Below are positions 20,835 through 32,204 of a stretch of 64,000 nucleotides of DNA, piece by piece (the stretch's first letter is position 1; the number at the start of each line of letters is the position of its first letter). Under the pieces are notes generated by a model. That model saw only the letters and a program-made list of their open reading frames with translations. It made no database searches and was not told the DNA's origin. The position numbers and the translations under genes are program-made. The DNA comes from Ephydatia muelleri. Taxonomy: Eukaryota > Porifera > Demospongiae > Spongillida > Spongillidae. Where the stretch lies: contig JABACO010000113.1 in NCBI GenBank assembly GCA_013339895.1, positions 36,611 through 100,610 of the forward strand. Direction: 5' to 3'.

Positions 20835-21345
20835 GGGCGTGTCCCTCCTGGTAATTTCTTTTCTTCCCACATCCCACAATAAGACTCGGGGATGGCATAT
20901 GTCTACGTGCCTCAGCCACCGTGTGTTCAAGTTATCCCATTCACTGTACTTTTGTACAGAGCCCTTCTTTGTTTTTGATGCCCTCCTTTCCCAGTGTGTA
21001 CTGACAAGTTCGAGAAGTAGCCATTGTTGGCATCTCCGAGAACTCACACCTTGATGCCATGCTTTGTTGGCTTCATCGGGAGGTTTTGTTCAGGAAGACC
21101 TACCTTGAAGTTTAATCATTGCTTCGTCAACAGTCACTTCTTTGTGTGGTGAATACACTTCCTTGCACTTCTGTGTAATGTAAGAATTGGTCTTAATTTT
21201 CCTAGACGATCGTGACCCTTTTGACCTCTAGGAATGACTGTACTATTGTCCACAAAACGGAGATATCTCTGCAGCTCCCTGAAGCGGTCTCTGGAAATGC
21301 GGTCAGCAACTGGCCCGTACCGGCATATTTGGGTTTTTGCTCCAT
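20835..21345 (-). pseudogene. piggyBac transposase fragment (second family)
   Basis: The minus strand gives ADRISRDRFRELQRYLRFVD, LGKLRPIL, then VLGDANNGYFSNLSVHTGKG, matching the piggyBac catalytic core including the first catalytic Asp (LGDANNGY, compare ADSKTGY-type motifs). Several frameshifts break it. It lies between two Gypsy-derived pieces, which suggests an insertion followed by rearrangement. Confidence 0.6.
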
Positions 21346-21439
21346 TGTTTTTTCTTTTTCAGTATTGACCATTGTACACACATCACATTTTGTGAAACAT
21401 TTCTCCTGTCAGTTATTACAAATGGATATTCAAATATTA

Positions 21440-21692
21440 ATATGAAGGCAAATAACTTACAGCTGGAATGATCACATGATTGAAATGATAATAATACAAA
21501 GAATTGAGACTTGCTAATGTAACGTGCAAGTCATCAGCTGAGAACTTTGCATGATACTTGCACGTGTATATGTGACGTAGTGTTTTAGTGTATATATTGT
21601 GCTGTAATTGTATCCTTGAGTGTTATCTGCCAACGTGATGTACTGCATATTGGTGAACCTCATGTCTCCTTAGCGCGGGCGCTACACTATAC
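21440..21692 (-). mobile_element. Probable Gypsy LTR remnant
   Basis: On the minus strand the stretch begins TGTAGCGCCCGCGCTAAGG, a common start for Gypsy LTRs, directly after a truncated integrase. It contains the hairpin gacttgc/gcaagtc near 21507-21531. The far end is not defined. Confidence 0.4.
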
Positions 21693-22800
21693 CTGTTACC
21701 TCTAGCTGTCTCTGGAAGTGGTCCCAAAATGTCCATGGCTACCCGCTGCAATGGTCTGGACACTGAGTTATCTAACTGCAATGATGCTCTGACCACCAAT
21801 GGCGTTTTTCTAGAACAACACTTTGCACACTAGCACACCACAACTGAACATCATTCCTCTGATTAGGCCAATAAAAGCGAGTTCGAACCTTATCCAATGT
21901 TTTCTTTGCGCCCAGGTGACCACCAACAGGTGAGTCATGCAGTCCAGCCAGAATCTGGGGTACCAACGATGCTGGTAGGACAAGCTGCAGCTTCTTATGT
22001 GCTCCACCACCTGGAACATCCTGGCACTATGATCACTTCGTAAGAGGAAATCGCATCCATACAGGTATGGTCGGAAGTGTTGTGTTGCCCACACCACCGC
22101 CAACAGCTCACGTCTAGTGGCACAGTACCTACGCTCTGTCTTTGAAAGGGTCTTGCTGGCATAAGCAACCACTCTTTCCTGCCCATCGACTGACTGCGAC
22201 AGCACAGCTCCAAGTCCCTCACCACTAGCATCTGTGTCTAAAATAAACTTGTGGTTGAAACATGGCATGACAAGAATGGGGGCTGAGACCAATCGCTTTT
22301 TAAGTTCCAAAAATGCACCATTGCACTCAGCTGTCCACTCCCAAGTTTTTGTTTTCTCTGTAAGTGCATTCAATGGTGCTGCAACCTGTGCAAAACCCTG
22401 GACAAAACGTCTGTAATATGAGGCTAAGCCCATGAACTGCTTCAGGGATCTTTGATCGGTTGGGGTAGGCCAATCTGATACACAGCGAACCTTCTCAGGG
22501 TCAGTTTCTATCCCTTTGCTAGAAACTATGTGACCCAGATACCGAACTCTTGTCTGCATCAGGTGACACTTTGATGGCTTAATTTTTAACCCGGCATTTT
22601 GCAAACGGGTTAGTACTTCTCTTAGCTGATCTAGATGCTCCTCCACAGATTTCCCAAAAACTATTATGTCGTCTAGATAGACTAAGCAAATGGACCAATG
22701 GAGACCTGATAAAACATGCTCCATGAGTCGTTGAAATGTTGCAGGGGCATTGCTGAGCCCAAAAGGCATCACCCTAAATTGATATAAACCAACATCTTGG
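21693..22800 (-). pseudogene. Gypsy-type RT - RNase H - integrase N-terminus
   Basis: The frame 22772-21810 has MPFGLSNAPATFQRLMEHVL, LVYLDDIIVFGKS (catalytic DD), the thumb KPSKCHLMQTRVRYLGHIVS, and RNase H with FILDTDASGEGLGAVLSQ and RRELLAVVWATQHFRPYLYG. A frameshift near 22030 leads to GGHLGAKKTLDKVRTRFYWP, the zinc-binding integrase N-terminus, and the start of the core (RVAMDILGPLPET). It stops there at the LTR-like TGTAGC. Protease and RT N-terminus are absent upstream: gag is joined directly to the RT palm. Confidence 0.8.
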
Positions 22801-23299
22801 TGCGGCGACCTGCTATATACCCAAACACAAATAATGAAGAACTCACGGCAGCTGTCTCAGACAGAGTCTTCTTCTGGGTGCCTTTTCGTGAAAGACAATT
22901 TCTTTTGATATGGCCTTGCTTTCCACAAGCCCAACAAACGAGACCTTGCTGAGGCCCCCTTTGCCTCCTATCACCCCATGTTCCTGCCTGTGAGACACGC
23001 TGCTTACCTGTTGACTGTTCAGACAGTAGCTGTTGAACCTGCTTTGCTAGCTGTTGAACAACGGCTTCGGTCCGCTTCAACTGTTCTGGTAGGCATCTCT
23101 CCTCCAGAGAATTCGTTTCCCCACCAGATATCACATTGCTCGTAGAATCGCCGAGCTCGCAGGTTTCCATTTGGCTTCTATCCTTCTGCAATCTCTTTTG
23201 TGCTTCTTCAACTGTCTGGATTTGATTCGCCATCGTTAATGCGTCTTCTAGGGTTGCGGGCATTTTAGTCCTCTCTATACCTGAGTAGTAGTCATACAT
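22770..23299 (-). pseudogene. Gypsy gag with zinc knuckle
   Basis: A 176-codon frame holds a Gln-rich helical stretch (RTEAVVQQLAKQVQQLLSEQ) and a CCHC knuckle CWACGKQGHIKRNC, typical of a gag nucleocapsid. It runs into the RT through a deletion junction near 22800; the RT is in another frame there. N-terminal capsid sequence is missing. Confidence 0.75.
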
Positions 23300-23309
23300 T
23301 GTTCTGTTT

Positions 23310-24160
23310 TAGAATTTTACAGCATTGTATTGTACAAGCATCATATGGGGGAAGACTTCTTGAAATGTCAGTGCATAATATGTGAGACTATTCTTGAAAT
23401 TTCAGAGCATCATATGGGTGACTTGACTATTCTTAAATTTCCAAGCATTTTAGGCCGTAATATCAAAACAATTAGTCATTATTGTTAATTTCACAGAACT
23501 ATTTTGGTCCACCAAGTGTATGTGTTTAATTGTCGTTTATCATGAACCATGATCTAAAGCATTTTAGTCCCCATACAGGTCACTATTCTTGAATTTCAAA
23601 TCATTTTAGTCTCCATACAGGTGACTGACTATTCCTCTGACAGCATTTTAGTCCTCATACACGTCGACCAACCACCCTTGATAGTCAAAGCATTTTAGTC
23701 TCCACACAGGTGATTCTTGAGTAGTTGTTGGATATTATTCAATCCATTCAGGTGGCTATTCTTCAGTATAGTAGTCTTAGTCCTCATGTTAAAACATTTT
23801 ACGGTACTATAATGGATGAATAACCTGTACTAATCTATTCTGTATTTGCTTGAAACTTCAATACATTTACATGAAATTAGTAGTCAGATGGGAAACTTTC
23901 ATTATCCTTGAAATTTCAAAGCATTTTATTGCATGAATATCACAGCATTTCACAGTACTATGTTGTATGAATAACCTGTACATATCTATTCTAGAAATGT
24001 ATTTGCTTGACATCGAGTAGTAGTCACTTGAATTATTCTTGAAATTTCAATGCATCTAAGTGCCCATTCAGGAAACTATTTCAAAGCATTTTACTCCTCA
24101 TACAGGTGACTCTAATTCAAAACATTTTATCCTCTTTCAGGTGGATTTCAAAGCATGGCA
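23310..24160. repeat. AT-rich degenerate ~50-bp repeat field
   Basis: Variants of 'cattttagtcctcatacaggtgactattcttgaaatttcaaag' recur more than ten times with indels. No coding capacity. The units hold splice-acceptor-like 'acag|gtgac' strings by chance of the repeat. Confidence 0.7.
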
Positions 24161-24513
24161 ATTGCTTTTGTAGTTCAGCATGATTAATATATTATCCTTC
24201 GGCATTTCAAGATTGGATCCAGGAAACAAGGAAGTTTTATTCTGTAATCAATGATGACCAAACTACATGTCTGTTCTTTTTGTTGAGATTTGTCAAATAC
24301 ACTTATACACTTATAATATGGATTAGAAAGTAACTATGGAGACACCAACCTTGAACAAAACCTACACCTATTTCACAAAATGTTCAAAATGGGAAATTCC
24401 ACGGTGAAATTGGAAGAGGTTTTATATAGATGTGCAACCAAGAGAAAGGAGGCACACAACCAATTTACTAAAGGCCAATTTGCGTACGCTTTCACGTGAT
24501 TTTCCGCGTGTTA

Positions 24514-25428
24514 TGGACGATATGGAAGTACTCGACGCGAGCGACGGAGAGCTCGCCCCGCACATTGACGATGACGTGCAAGAATCGGAGCGGATTGGAG
24601 AGGTTGGAGAAAATGAAAGTGAAACCAGCGTCTGTATGGGTGTGGACGATTTTTGCAGTGATGGTGGTCGTAGCTCTGGCTGTATGGATGCAAGAGGTGG
24701 CGAACGTGATGCCGGTGGTGATGGGGGTAGCAGTGATGGCGACGATAGTGATCGCGGTGATGGAGATAGCAGTGATTGTAGCCAAGATTGGGGTACATGT
24801 AGCAGTAATGGTGACGAAAGTGATCGTGGTGATTGGTGTACCAGTGATGGTGATATGTGTAGCTGTGATGGCAATGAAAGTGATAGTGGTGATAGTGGTG
24901 ATGGGGGGGTGGCCAAAGCAAGCAATGTACTCAATGTCTTCCTTACCAAAGGAGGATGCTGCAAACACAGCTGTCTAATGAAGTATCATGACTTGGCCCA
25001 AATCAGAGCACATTCCTTAGCTGCATTGAACAAGAAAACCAGAAAGGCTGTTGTTCTTGGAATGCTGGCTCTAGTTCAAGACAACTTGGTTCTCGAAATG
25101 TATACCATTATCGCCTTGACTGGTCTACCCCCATATGCATGAAGGCCTTCTGTGCTGTCGTTAATATCACTTACCGTACACTACAGCAATGGAAGCAGGG
25201 ATGTGCTCTGGCTCAGACATTGTCCCAAATGCCCATGGCAACAGTGGCAGGGCACCCCACCATGCCCTGTCTCAATTGGATAAGCTGACAGTGGTCAAGT
25301 TTATCAAGAACTATGCTGCAGTTCACGCCCTACCTGACCCCGGTCGACTGCAGGGCAAAACCAGGGACTTTGTGCTGGGAGGGATCAAACACAGTCTGGA
25401 GAATGAGGGACAAGTGGCCCTTCCTGTG
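24514..25428 (+). pseudogene. Transposase-like gene, N-terminal part, fused in phase to BRCT exons
   Basis: ATG at 24514 opens an acidic, Ser/Asp/Gly-rich N-terminus (SSDGDDSDRGDGDSSD). It is followed by GGCCKHSCLMKYH and LNKKTRKAVVLGMLAL, then a frameshift in a C-run (about 25128) and another near 25190. Beyond that is NAHGNSGRAPHHALSQLDKL and FIKNYAAVHALPDPGRL, a block typical of a widespread invertebrate transposase-like family. The last exon ends GIKHSLENEGQVALPV at a consensus donor (gtatgc, 25429) in phase 0 with the BRCT exon at 25488. The GIKHSLENEG end may already be BRCT-derived. The matching C-terminal half lies at 29.7-30.4 kb. Confidence 0.55.
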
Positions 25429-25487
25429 GTATGCTTGAATCATTAATCATTAGTATTCATATTTTTTATGTTTTTGTTTGTGGTCAG

Positions 25488-26029
25488 AGCATGTACGAGG
25501 TGAGAGGGGACCACATTTACAGTGTAGATGCACCTCAAAAGGCGCGATTGAGTCTTGCTCGTGGGGTATGTGGTGGAATAACTTGCTCATGTAGTCACAT
25601 GTACTATTTGCTTTAGGAAGCAGGCCTGTTTGCGTGCATGAACTTTTTTGTTATGGAAGGGTGTACTCCACTTTCGAAGGACCACATAACCAACCTCTTA
25701 GTGATGGCAGGAGGAAAAATAGTGTCAAATCCACAAGTATGCTAATTACAGCTGAGTAATAATACAACTTACCATTAATAAACTAACTGGAACCACAGTC
25801 ATGTTTGGTGGTATGTGACACAACACCCCCATCAGAAGGGCTTGTGGATGCCGCTGTTGTTGTTAGCAGTTGGGTGATGGATTCACTCTCAAATCATACG
25901 CGAGTACTTCGCTCCATCACATTTGACCTGTTATGTGATCTTGTGTGTTTGTATCGTACATGTACATGTAACATGCTTCATAACAGGTTGCTTTCAGTCA
26001 GCAAATATAGTGTGACTTCTGTTCAGTGA
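25488..26029 (+). pseudogene. BRCT-domain exons (BARD1/BRCA1-like C-terminus)
   Basis: Three phase-0 exons are visible. The first is 25488-25565 (YEVRGDHIYSVDAPQKARL), after acceptor gtggtcag. The second is 25617-25736 (GLFACMNFFVMEGCTPLSKD, LLVMAGGKIVSNPQ), between ctttag and gtatgc. The third starts at 25799 (CLVVCDTTPPSEG, VVVSSWVMDSLSNHTRV) and ends at TGA 26027-26029. The layout is the end of a BRCT1, the APxKAR linker and a BRCT2 with the conserved Trp (SSWVMDS), as in BARD1/BRCA1, which bind phosphopeptides in DNA repair. RING, ankyrin and most of BRCT1 are absent, and transposase sequence stands in their place. I call it a captured or truncated host fragment; the open phase-0 splicing means a chimeric transcript is possible. 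Confidence 0.55.
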
Positions 26030-26480
26030 GACCGCCAGTGTTGTAGTTTTGTAAACCCTATACATGTTGTATGTTCAGAACCACCTCTTGCTAATCTGCT
26101 TATATGCTGTCTGTGTATAATGTGATTGATATTGATATTATCACTGTTGTGAAATGACTGGACTGGTCTAATTGTACTGCAGATGGAATGGTGATGTCCT
26201 CCATCTGCTGCTGTGACACGGGTCTGGGAATGAAAATGGTGCTTCATCGACGCATCCCACACAATCACAAGTAACACACATGTACTATGACCTTCCAGGA
26301 CACAACTATTACCTAGGGCAACCAGCAAAATGATGTCACAGCTGTATTTGCACAAAGGTGCATGCAGCGTAACATATATATTTGCAGATCAGCCCATACA
26401 CCATGTAGCAAAGTGTGGATTTTTTACCTCTTCGCAAATACATGTTGTTCACTTGCATGGAAGAGAGGTTTTTCAGCACA
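26030..26480. other. No recognisable gene
   Basis: Only short overlapping frames without conserved motifs. Confidence 0.4.
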
Positions 26481-26484
26481 TACA

Positions 26485-26624
26485 TGTACATATGCTGGGT
26501 GCATGGGGCAATGGTCTTGCCACACAACCAAATTCATGACATTGTGCCTTTGTTACTTGTACAAACATCAAAATTAAGATAGGATCAGAGAGAGGGTTAT
26601 TTGCAGGTGTCACACACACACACA

Positions 26625-26657
<33 letters not shown>

Positions 26658-26825
26658 TGTATGCTGGTGCATGGGGCAAAGGTCTTGCCACACAACCAAA
26701 TTCATGACATTGTGCCTTTGTTACTTGTACAAACATCCAAATTATAAGATAGGATCAGAGGGAGGTTATTTGCAGGTGTCACACACACACACACAACACA
26801 CACACAACACACACACTCACACAGC
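26485..26825. repeat. Tandem ~170-bp duplication with (CA)n tracts
   Basis: The block from 'tgcatggggcaa' through 'ggttatttgcaggtgtc' occurs twice (26498-26610 and 26668-26781), each followed by a CA microsatellite (26610-26652 and 26780-26822). Confidence 0.85.
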
Positions 26826-27102
26826 ATGTCTCAGCTTATGAAGTGGGAAGCTGAAATCCCATCGCAAACATGATTGTTTTGTTCAGATTACACAGTGACA
26901 GAAACAAAGAAACATGAGTTCAATGACATTAAGTCTTATGAGCTTGGAGGTGATTGAAGCAATAACTGGCATCATAAATTGCTGCTTCTTCATCCTGTCC
27001 AGTTCTTGCAGAACTATATAGCCATCCTTTCTAGGTGCAGCCAGTCTGTACATGAATGCTTTTAAATTACTAATCCCTTAACTATTAATTGTAATCAGCA
27101 GA

Positions 27103-27134
<32 letters not shown>

Positions 27135-27621
27135 ACAGGAAGGATTGAATAGGCAGCAATGGTAACATTTGTCAGTAACACTCATGGTTTCCAGCCATGC
27201 AGTTGCTACAAATATTTATAGGATGCACACCATTAAATACTTCTTATAACATCTGAACCATTGGTTTACATGTGCCATGTCACTTACCGTTCTGTCAATT
27301 GGTCAACACCATTTAATAAACCTACATGGCATGCCATTTAATGGTACGAAAGGAAGACTTACTTTTGCCCATCCCCAATATATTCCAATTAACCACTCCC
27401 TGTTGCAGTAAATCCCTGAATAGGTAACAATAATACTGCAGCAATGCAAGTACAACATCGTAACACAAATTTCATGAATCCCTTAATTTGATTTGGCTGT
27501 ACAGACACTCAATATTTTGGCACATACAAAGTATTCCATGTGTACCTTTGGCGAACCCATCGGGGTGTTGTGAGATGCTTTGCTGGCATGAGGAGATAAC
27601 CATGACTACCATTCCACACAC
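26826..27621. other. Non-coding stretch with poly-G
   Basis: No gene recognised. A run of about 28 G lies at 27104-27131. Confidence 0.4.
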
Positions 27622-28932
27622 CTGTGCTGCCTGCACATAATCTGTAGGCTTTGTATAAACAGCGTGTCATCTGTGTCTATCTGATGCCCCTCCACAGATT
27701 CGTAGGTCTGAGCAAGGTTGCCCATGGCAACCTTTAGGTAGGTGTTAGCAGGTTCAGACTCACTAAGAGCACAGAACCAATGAACTGTCTTCTCTGGTGG
27801 TGGACAGGAAAGGGGAGTGGTCAGATAAGATGTGGCACGTGGGCGTGGTCACACTGACCTGTAGAACTCTTCAATCTGGTGGACTGCTCCATATGTAAGG
27901 CCAGACCTAGTAGGTGGTGTTCAAGAGACACCAGGTAATCCTATAGGAGAGAGAGGGGGGGAGGTACGGACTTAGTAGCCCTCCTTTGTTCCTTCTCTTT
28001 TCCCTCCCCCTCCCCAATAGTTTGCCCCTTCCCTACCCACTCCTCTCACCTTAGTGGCCACCAGGGGACCACTCTTAATGGCTTGAACTGGACTATGTCC
28101 TGGGACACACTACGATTTGCCCTCAATGTTCTCATCTCCTGAGGTAGAAGGGTGGTCACATGAAAGCAGAGGCATGGTAACATGAATGAAGTGGTGGTCA
28201 CATGACAGAACAGGAGGTAACATGGCAGGATCACATGGTCATGCAGTGACAACAGACAGGTTGATGTGAGAGCAGTCAGTCACATGATCATGTGTATACA
28301 GACTGTGATGGTGTGATGAGTGCACATGTGTTGGTATGGTGAGTGCCTATGTGATGGTGTGGTAAGTGCATATGTGATGCTATGATGAGTGCACATGTGA
28401 TGGTGTGATATACTCAACTGTTCCTGAGAGAAATACCACAAATATGTGATGTCTCTTTTTATTACCTAAGGAAGGGAATGCACGAGAGGGGTGTGGCTTT
28501 GGGGGAGGGGCTTAGCACCTTGTGAGCTGCTATTCTGGAAAGAAACCTTTGGAATTCAGACACAATGGCGTCCAATGAGATGGGAGGCTTGAGAGGAGGC
28601 ACCACCCTCTTGGGGGGCAGTGTCCAGAAGCACCTCGTAAAGCCTGGATGTCCCCCTGGGAACGATGGACCTCAACAGGGGAGTGGCTGAACTGAGTGAG
28701 GTTGGTCTGGGATTAAGTGGGGAGTAGTGCAATAATTAGAGTAACACGAGATGTGTAAATGCACAAAATATTTAATGAAATAATAGTGGTAGGTGGGAGG
28801 ATGACACATGATGATGAGGTGGTAATGTGGTGATGTAATGAGGTGATGAGGTGGACCAGTACACACCTTGGAGATGATCTTGAAGGGGGTGAGGGGGCTG
28901 TGAGTTACATTGACCTGTAAGATTTCCTCACC
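27622..28932 (-). CDS. Sorting-nexin-like gene fragment (PX and BAR-type exons)
   Basis: Minus-strand exons with consensus splice sites, in gene order: 28932-28867 (EEILQVNVTHSPLTPFKII, like the first PX strand of SNX8-type proteins); about 28660-28519 (LPPKRVVPPLKPPISLDAI, EFQRFLSRIAAHK, the PX Pro-rich loop and following helix); 28099-28050 (AIKSGPLVATK); 27940-27859 (DYLVSLEHHLLGLALHMEQ); 27793-27622 (KTVHWFCALSESEPANTYLK, NLAQTYESVEGHQI), helical and BAR-like. The last three join in phase. PX domains bind phosphoinositides and BAR domains curve endosomal membranes. N- and C-terminal exons were not found and the 28.1-28.5 kb join is unresolved. SNX8/SNX1 affinity is tentative. Confidence 0.4.
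28300..28420. repeat. ~30-bp minisatellite
   Basis: About four units of 'gtgatggtgtgatgagtgcacat' type, inside an intron of the sorting-nexin-like gene. Confidence 0.75.
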
Positions 28933-29390
28933 CTGTCAGGGGACAGCCTTCTTGTCTCCTCTCAGGATGAGGGCGGGATCAGGGAGGAGGTGCTGCCCCA
29001 AGGCCTGGGAGGACTAGGGGAGGGGCTTCTCCCCTTGGCAACGGATGGGGTGATTTCAAAGGGTGCCTTCTTGGGGGAGGAGGGGGGGGGGGAGTGGAGG
29101 AAGAGGAGGAAGGGGAGGGGCCTAATGGGGTTGAGGTACACACTTCGGAGTGTGCATCTAACTCTTGTATCCTGGGGAGGAGGAAGGGAGGGAGGGAAAG
29201 GTCAGGTCACATGACAAAGTGGTTACTTGTGTAGGTCACTTGCCATGACATTGCTGTGTAATGCATGCCCTCCCATCCTTAGTCTGTTGACAGATGAGCA
29301 GGTGTCATGGCAACCATGTCAGTCAACACACATGTTTTGTTCCCACAGACACATAAATCACCACAGAGCAACTATGGTGATAACATGCAT

Positions 29391-29645
29391 CAACACACCA
29401 CCTGACCCGTCACCTGCAACACCACCTCCACCTGACCCGTTACCTGCAACACCACCTGACCCGTCACCTGCAACACCACCTGACCCGTCACCTGTGACAC
29501 CACCTGACCCGTCACCTGTGACACCACCTGACCCGTCACCTGCAACACCACCTGACCCGTCACCTGCAACACCACCTGACCCGTCACCTGCAACACCACC
29601 TGACCCGTCACCTGTGACACCACCTGACCCGTCACCTGTGACAGG
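29391..29645. repeat. 24-bp minisatellite encoding TPPDPSPA
   Basis: About eleven units of accacctgacccgtcacctg plus four bases (caac or tgac) run from 29391 to 29645. The array is open on both strands because the unit is a multiple of three. It ends about 30 bp before a polypyrimidine tract and acceptor, so it is probably intronic. Confidence 0.85.
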
Positions 29646-29676
29646 AGGCGTTTTGTGTTTTTTCTTCCTGTGCAGG

Positions 29677-30655
29677 GACAGGGCAGGATAGCTGGCATAA
29701 TCGTTGCCACATGCTGTGCACAGTACAACAAACTGATTTCCAACAGGTGTCCCTCCCCTACAGCTCCCAGCAGAGGGGAACCTTTTACTTCAGGACAGCC
29801 TGCAAGGTCCATGTTTTTGGAGTGTGCTGTGAGCCATTGTGTCCTCAGGTGTTCTTCCTGATAGACGAGGCAGAGCATGTGGGCAAGGGGGCCGTGGTGG
29901 TGGTCAGCCTGGTGCATGCCTTTTTCCACCTGCATGGACTGGGAGAGAGGAGAGTAACCCTACAGGCTGACAATTGTACAGGGGGCAGAACAAAAACACC
30001 ACCATGCTGTGGTACATGGCTTGGAGAGTGATAACTGGTCTGCATGACAGGATTAAATGCTACCTGGACATACCAAGTTTTGGCCGGACTCCTATTTTGG
30101 CCTCTTAAAGAAGCACTACAGACGACAGGACCACATAGACAATATGGCCGACCTTGTCAAGTGTGTATGCAAGTGTGGCCAGGATGTTGAATGCGTGCCA
30201 CAACTGTACCAAAACTGGCAGTACTATGAGTGGAACGTCTTCTTGGGCCAGTGGTTTCAGCCTCTGAGTGCATTTGTGCGTTCCCATACATTTGAATTTG
30301 ACAGGGAGCACCCCGGTGTAATGGAGATAAGGGTCATGTCATCAGTCACAAATTCCACCAAGATCGATATGCTCAGACCTGGTGTGAAAGTGTAAGACAC
30401 GCCACCTATTATAAAGCCAAAAGGGTTGTCCCTTCAGCGGTCCCAGTAAAAGTGACCATGACCCAACCAAGAGTGATAATGTGTGTCCCAGCCCCCAGGG
30501 GATCACTGAGGCCAGCTATGCTGTTGGCACCTCTCTGCAGTCAGGTGCCTGGATCTTCAGTTGCTATCCCTAACCCTCCCACTGATGGGGAGATCCATGT
30601 CCTCCTGCCTGAGGCTGAGGATGCAGGTGCAGACAACGGTAAACACTTGCAATGA
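29677..30655 (+). pseudogene. Transposase-like gene, C-terminal part
   Basis: The exon follows an excellent acceptor (ttttttcttcctgtgcag, ending 29676). It reads QQVSLPYSSQQRGTFYF, HVFGVCCEPLCPQVFFLIDE, GKGAVVVVSLVHAFFHLHG, LQADNCTGG, LPGHTKFWPDSYFGLLKKHY and YEWNVFLGQWFQPL. The LIDEA acid, the ADNCTGQNKN-type motif and GHTKFxPDxxFG form a probable RNase H-fold catalytic core of the family begun at 24.5 kb. Two extra G near 29982 and a shift near 30050 break the frame. The reading recovers towards a divergent C-terminus ending about 30655. Confidence 0.6.
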
Positions 30656-31149
30656 TGGGCCAGGTCTGGTGGTTCTGCTGTGTGGGGATGGCTTGATTGG
30701 CCTCATTGGCCCCTTGAATTTTAGTAGGGGGTTGCTGGACCCAGCAGGTACTGTATGTACGTCCATTTGCAGTGAGGTCCACTGGTCAGTGTAGTGTTAG
30801 ATGGGAGGGGGCATGTGTGGCTTTCCTTGGTACATGCGAGTCAACAGCAACCCTGAATTTGTGGGTGCTGCCAACCCCATTTGCAGTGAGAAAGCTGGTA
30901 GCTCCACTAGTATTGTGGAGGGTGACCCCATTGGTTAGCTGGTGGTTCGTGATATAGGCAGGTGGTTCCATAGGTACTGCGAGTGGGCTGGTGGCTCTGC
31001 ATGGCGTTGGATGGTTATGCGGGGCTGCTGTCTGGCCTTGCAATGTGAAGCTTTGAAGGAGTTGGCTCATAAACTTAACATCTATGGTTGGCTAGCCCCT
31101 TAAGTGGGGGTGGGGCTGGTGGCTCCTTAATGACATAGGGGCTGCTTAC
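30656..31149. other. Unassigned, loosely repetitive
   Basis: Recurrent 'gctggtggctc' and 'ccatttgcagtga' strings, no gene recognised. Confidence 0.35.
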
Positions 31150-31625
31150 TCCCTACAACCAGCATCGTCAGTGGGACAATCGCCGTCACTACCGTTCTCA
31201 ATCGCCCCACCCTCGTCGAATGTATCTTGAATATCGATCGTCTTATTCGTACAGCTCAAACTTGTCCGCCGATTGAAGCTCTACGTTCTCGTCTTCATTC
31301 GTTAGATAAGTCGCCATATCGTTTATCTACACCGAAGAACAACGAATAACAACAGTGACAGGGATGACAGATTACTTACCCAAGCGCAGTACATAGGTGT
31401 GGCCAGCTATAAGTCTCAGCCCACAGGAAGTAGTTGAATATTCATGTACTTCCGATCGGTGAATGGAAGCGGTTCACGCTCGTACAACGGCGCGATTCGA
31501 GCGGGAAATTTGTACTTACTTTGTACAGCTGTACCTCCGTAACGGATGAGATAAAAATTAACGAACAGAACAAATCGAAAGATATAGGACCTCTCTATCT
31601 ACAAACCGAATTTGAAGCGATTTGA
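31150..31625 (+). other. Unassigned coding-like stretch
   Basis: Around 31160-31345 one plus frame gives IVSGTIAVTTVLNRPTLVE, CILNIDRLIRTAQTCPP, ALRSRLHSLDKSPYRLSTP without stops, with base use more CG-rich than its surroundings. A second short frame is 31434-31625. I do not recognise either. They abut an interspersed repeat (31575-31830). Confidence 0.25.
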
Positions 31626-31830
31626 TTACTCCTACCTAAAGTTATGGCGGGTTTGAACCTGGTCGGGTATCGAAGATTGCAATACTGGTATGGAGCAAGT
31701 GAAAGACTCCAAAATGTATTTTACCATAGATAAATGATGTGGTATGAACTGTTGAAAATAAGACGTCAATAGCGTTTAGCGTTCTGGAGATATAGCGATT
31801 CAAACAAGAAGCATTTTTATAACACGACTA
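31575..31830 (+). repeat. Interspersed repeat, second copy inverted at 46990-47225
   Basis: The stretch from 'cctctctat-tacaaaccgaa' to 'aacgtgtggtatgaa...' matches the reverse complement of 46990-47225 at roughly three bases in four, including 'atggcgggtttgaacc' against 'atggtaggtttgaacc'. Non-coding. Element type unknown. Confidence 0.6.
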
Positions 31831-32204
31831 TTTTATAATGTTATAAAACATAGGAAGTTTTCTCGGAAACTGACCCAGATAGTAATATAATACAAAATAT
31901 TTAATGTGCATGAATTGGGGATACAAAATATACAGCATGTACTAGCTCAATGCTTTTATTACTATCGTCGTCTTCAAGTAAGTAACTAAGTTCATTAGAA
32001 TGCGCCACGAGTAACAATTTATTAAAATCTATTTGGCAAACACATGCATGCTACTGTAGACCTTTGTGTCTCTGTGTTTTAAACTGACATGCATAGCTCT
32101 AGTTTGGGTCCAAGACCAGGTGGATTTCTGTGCAGACATAAATTATCTTATCACTGTGCACTCCACAAGCACCATAACCTGAATAACCTAGGTATTCGGC
32201 AGGA

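Noticed and set aside
21505..21540. Second hammerhead candidate (CTGATGA with a cttgc/gcaag stem on the minus strand)
   Set aside because: The GAAA core after stem II is missing (it reads TCTC).
24422..24968. Minus-strand frames rich in Ser/Pro, Thr/Ile or His/Tyr opposite the transposase-like gene
   Set aside because: They mirror the low-complexity Asp/Ser/Gly-coding stretch; no conserved motif.
26473..26825. Frames over the CA tracts
   Set aside because: Microsatellite translation, duplicated with the 170-bp unit.
29390..29935. Minus-strand 181-codon frame over the 24-bp minisatellite
   Set aside because: It is antisense to a recognised transposase exon and open mainly because of the repeat.
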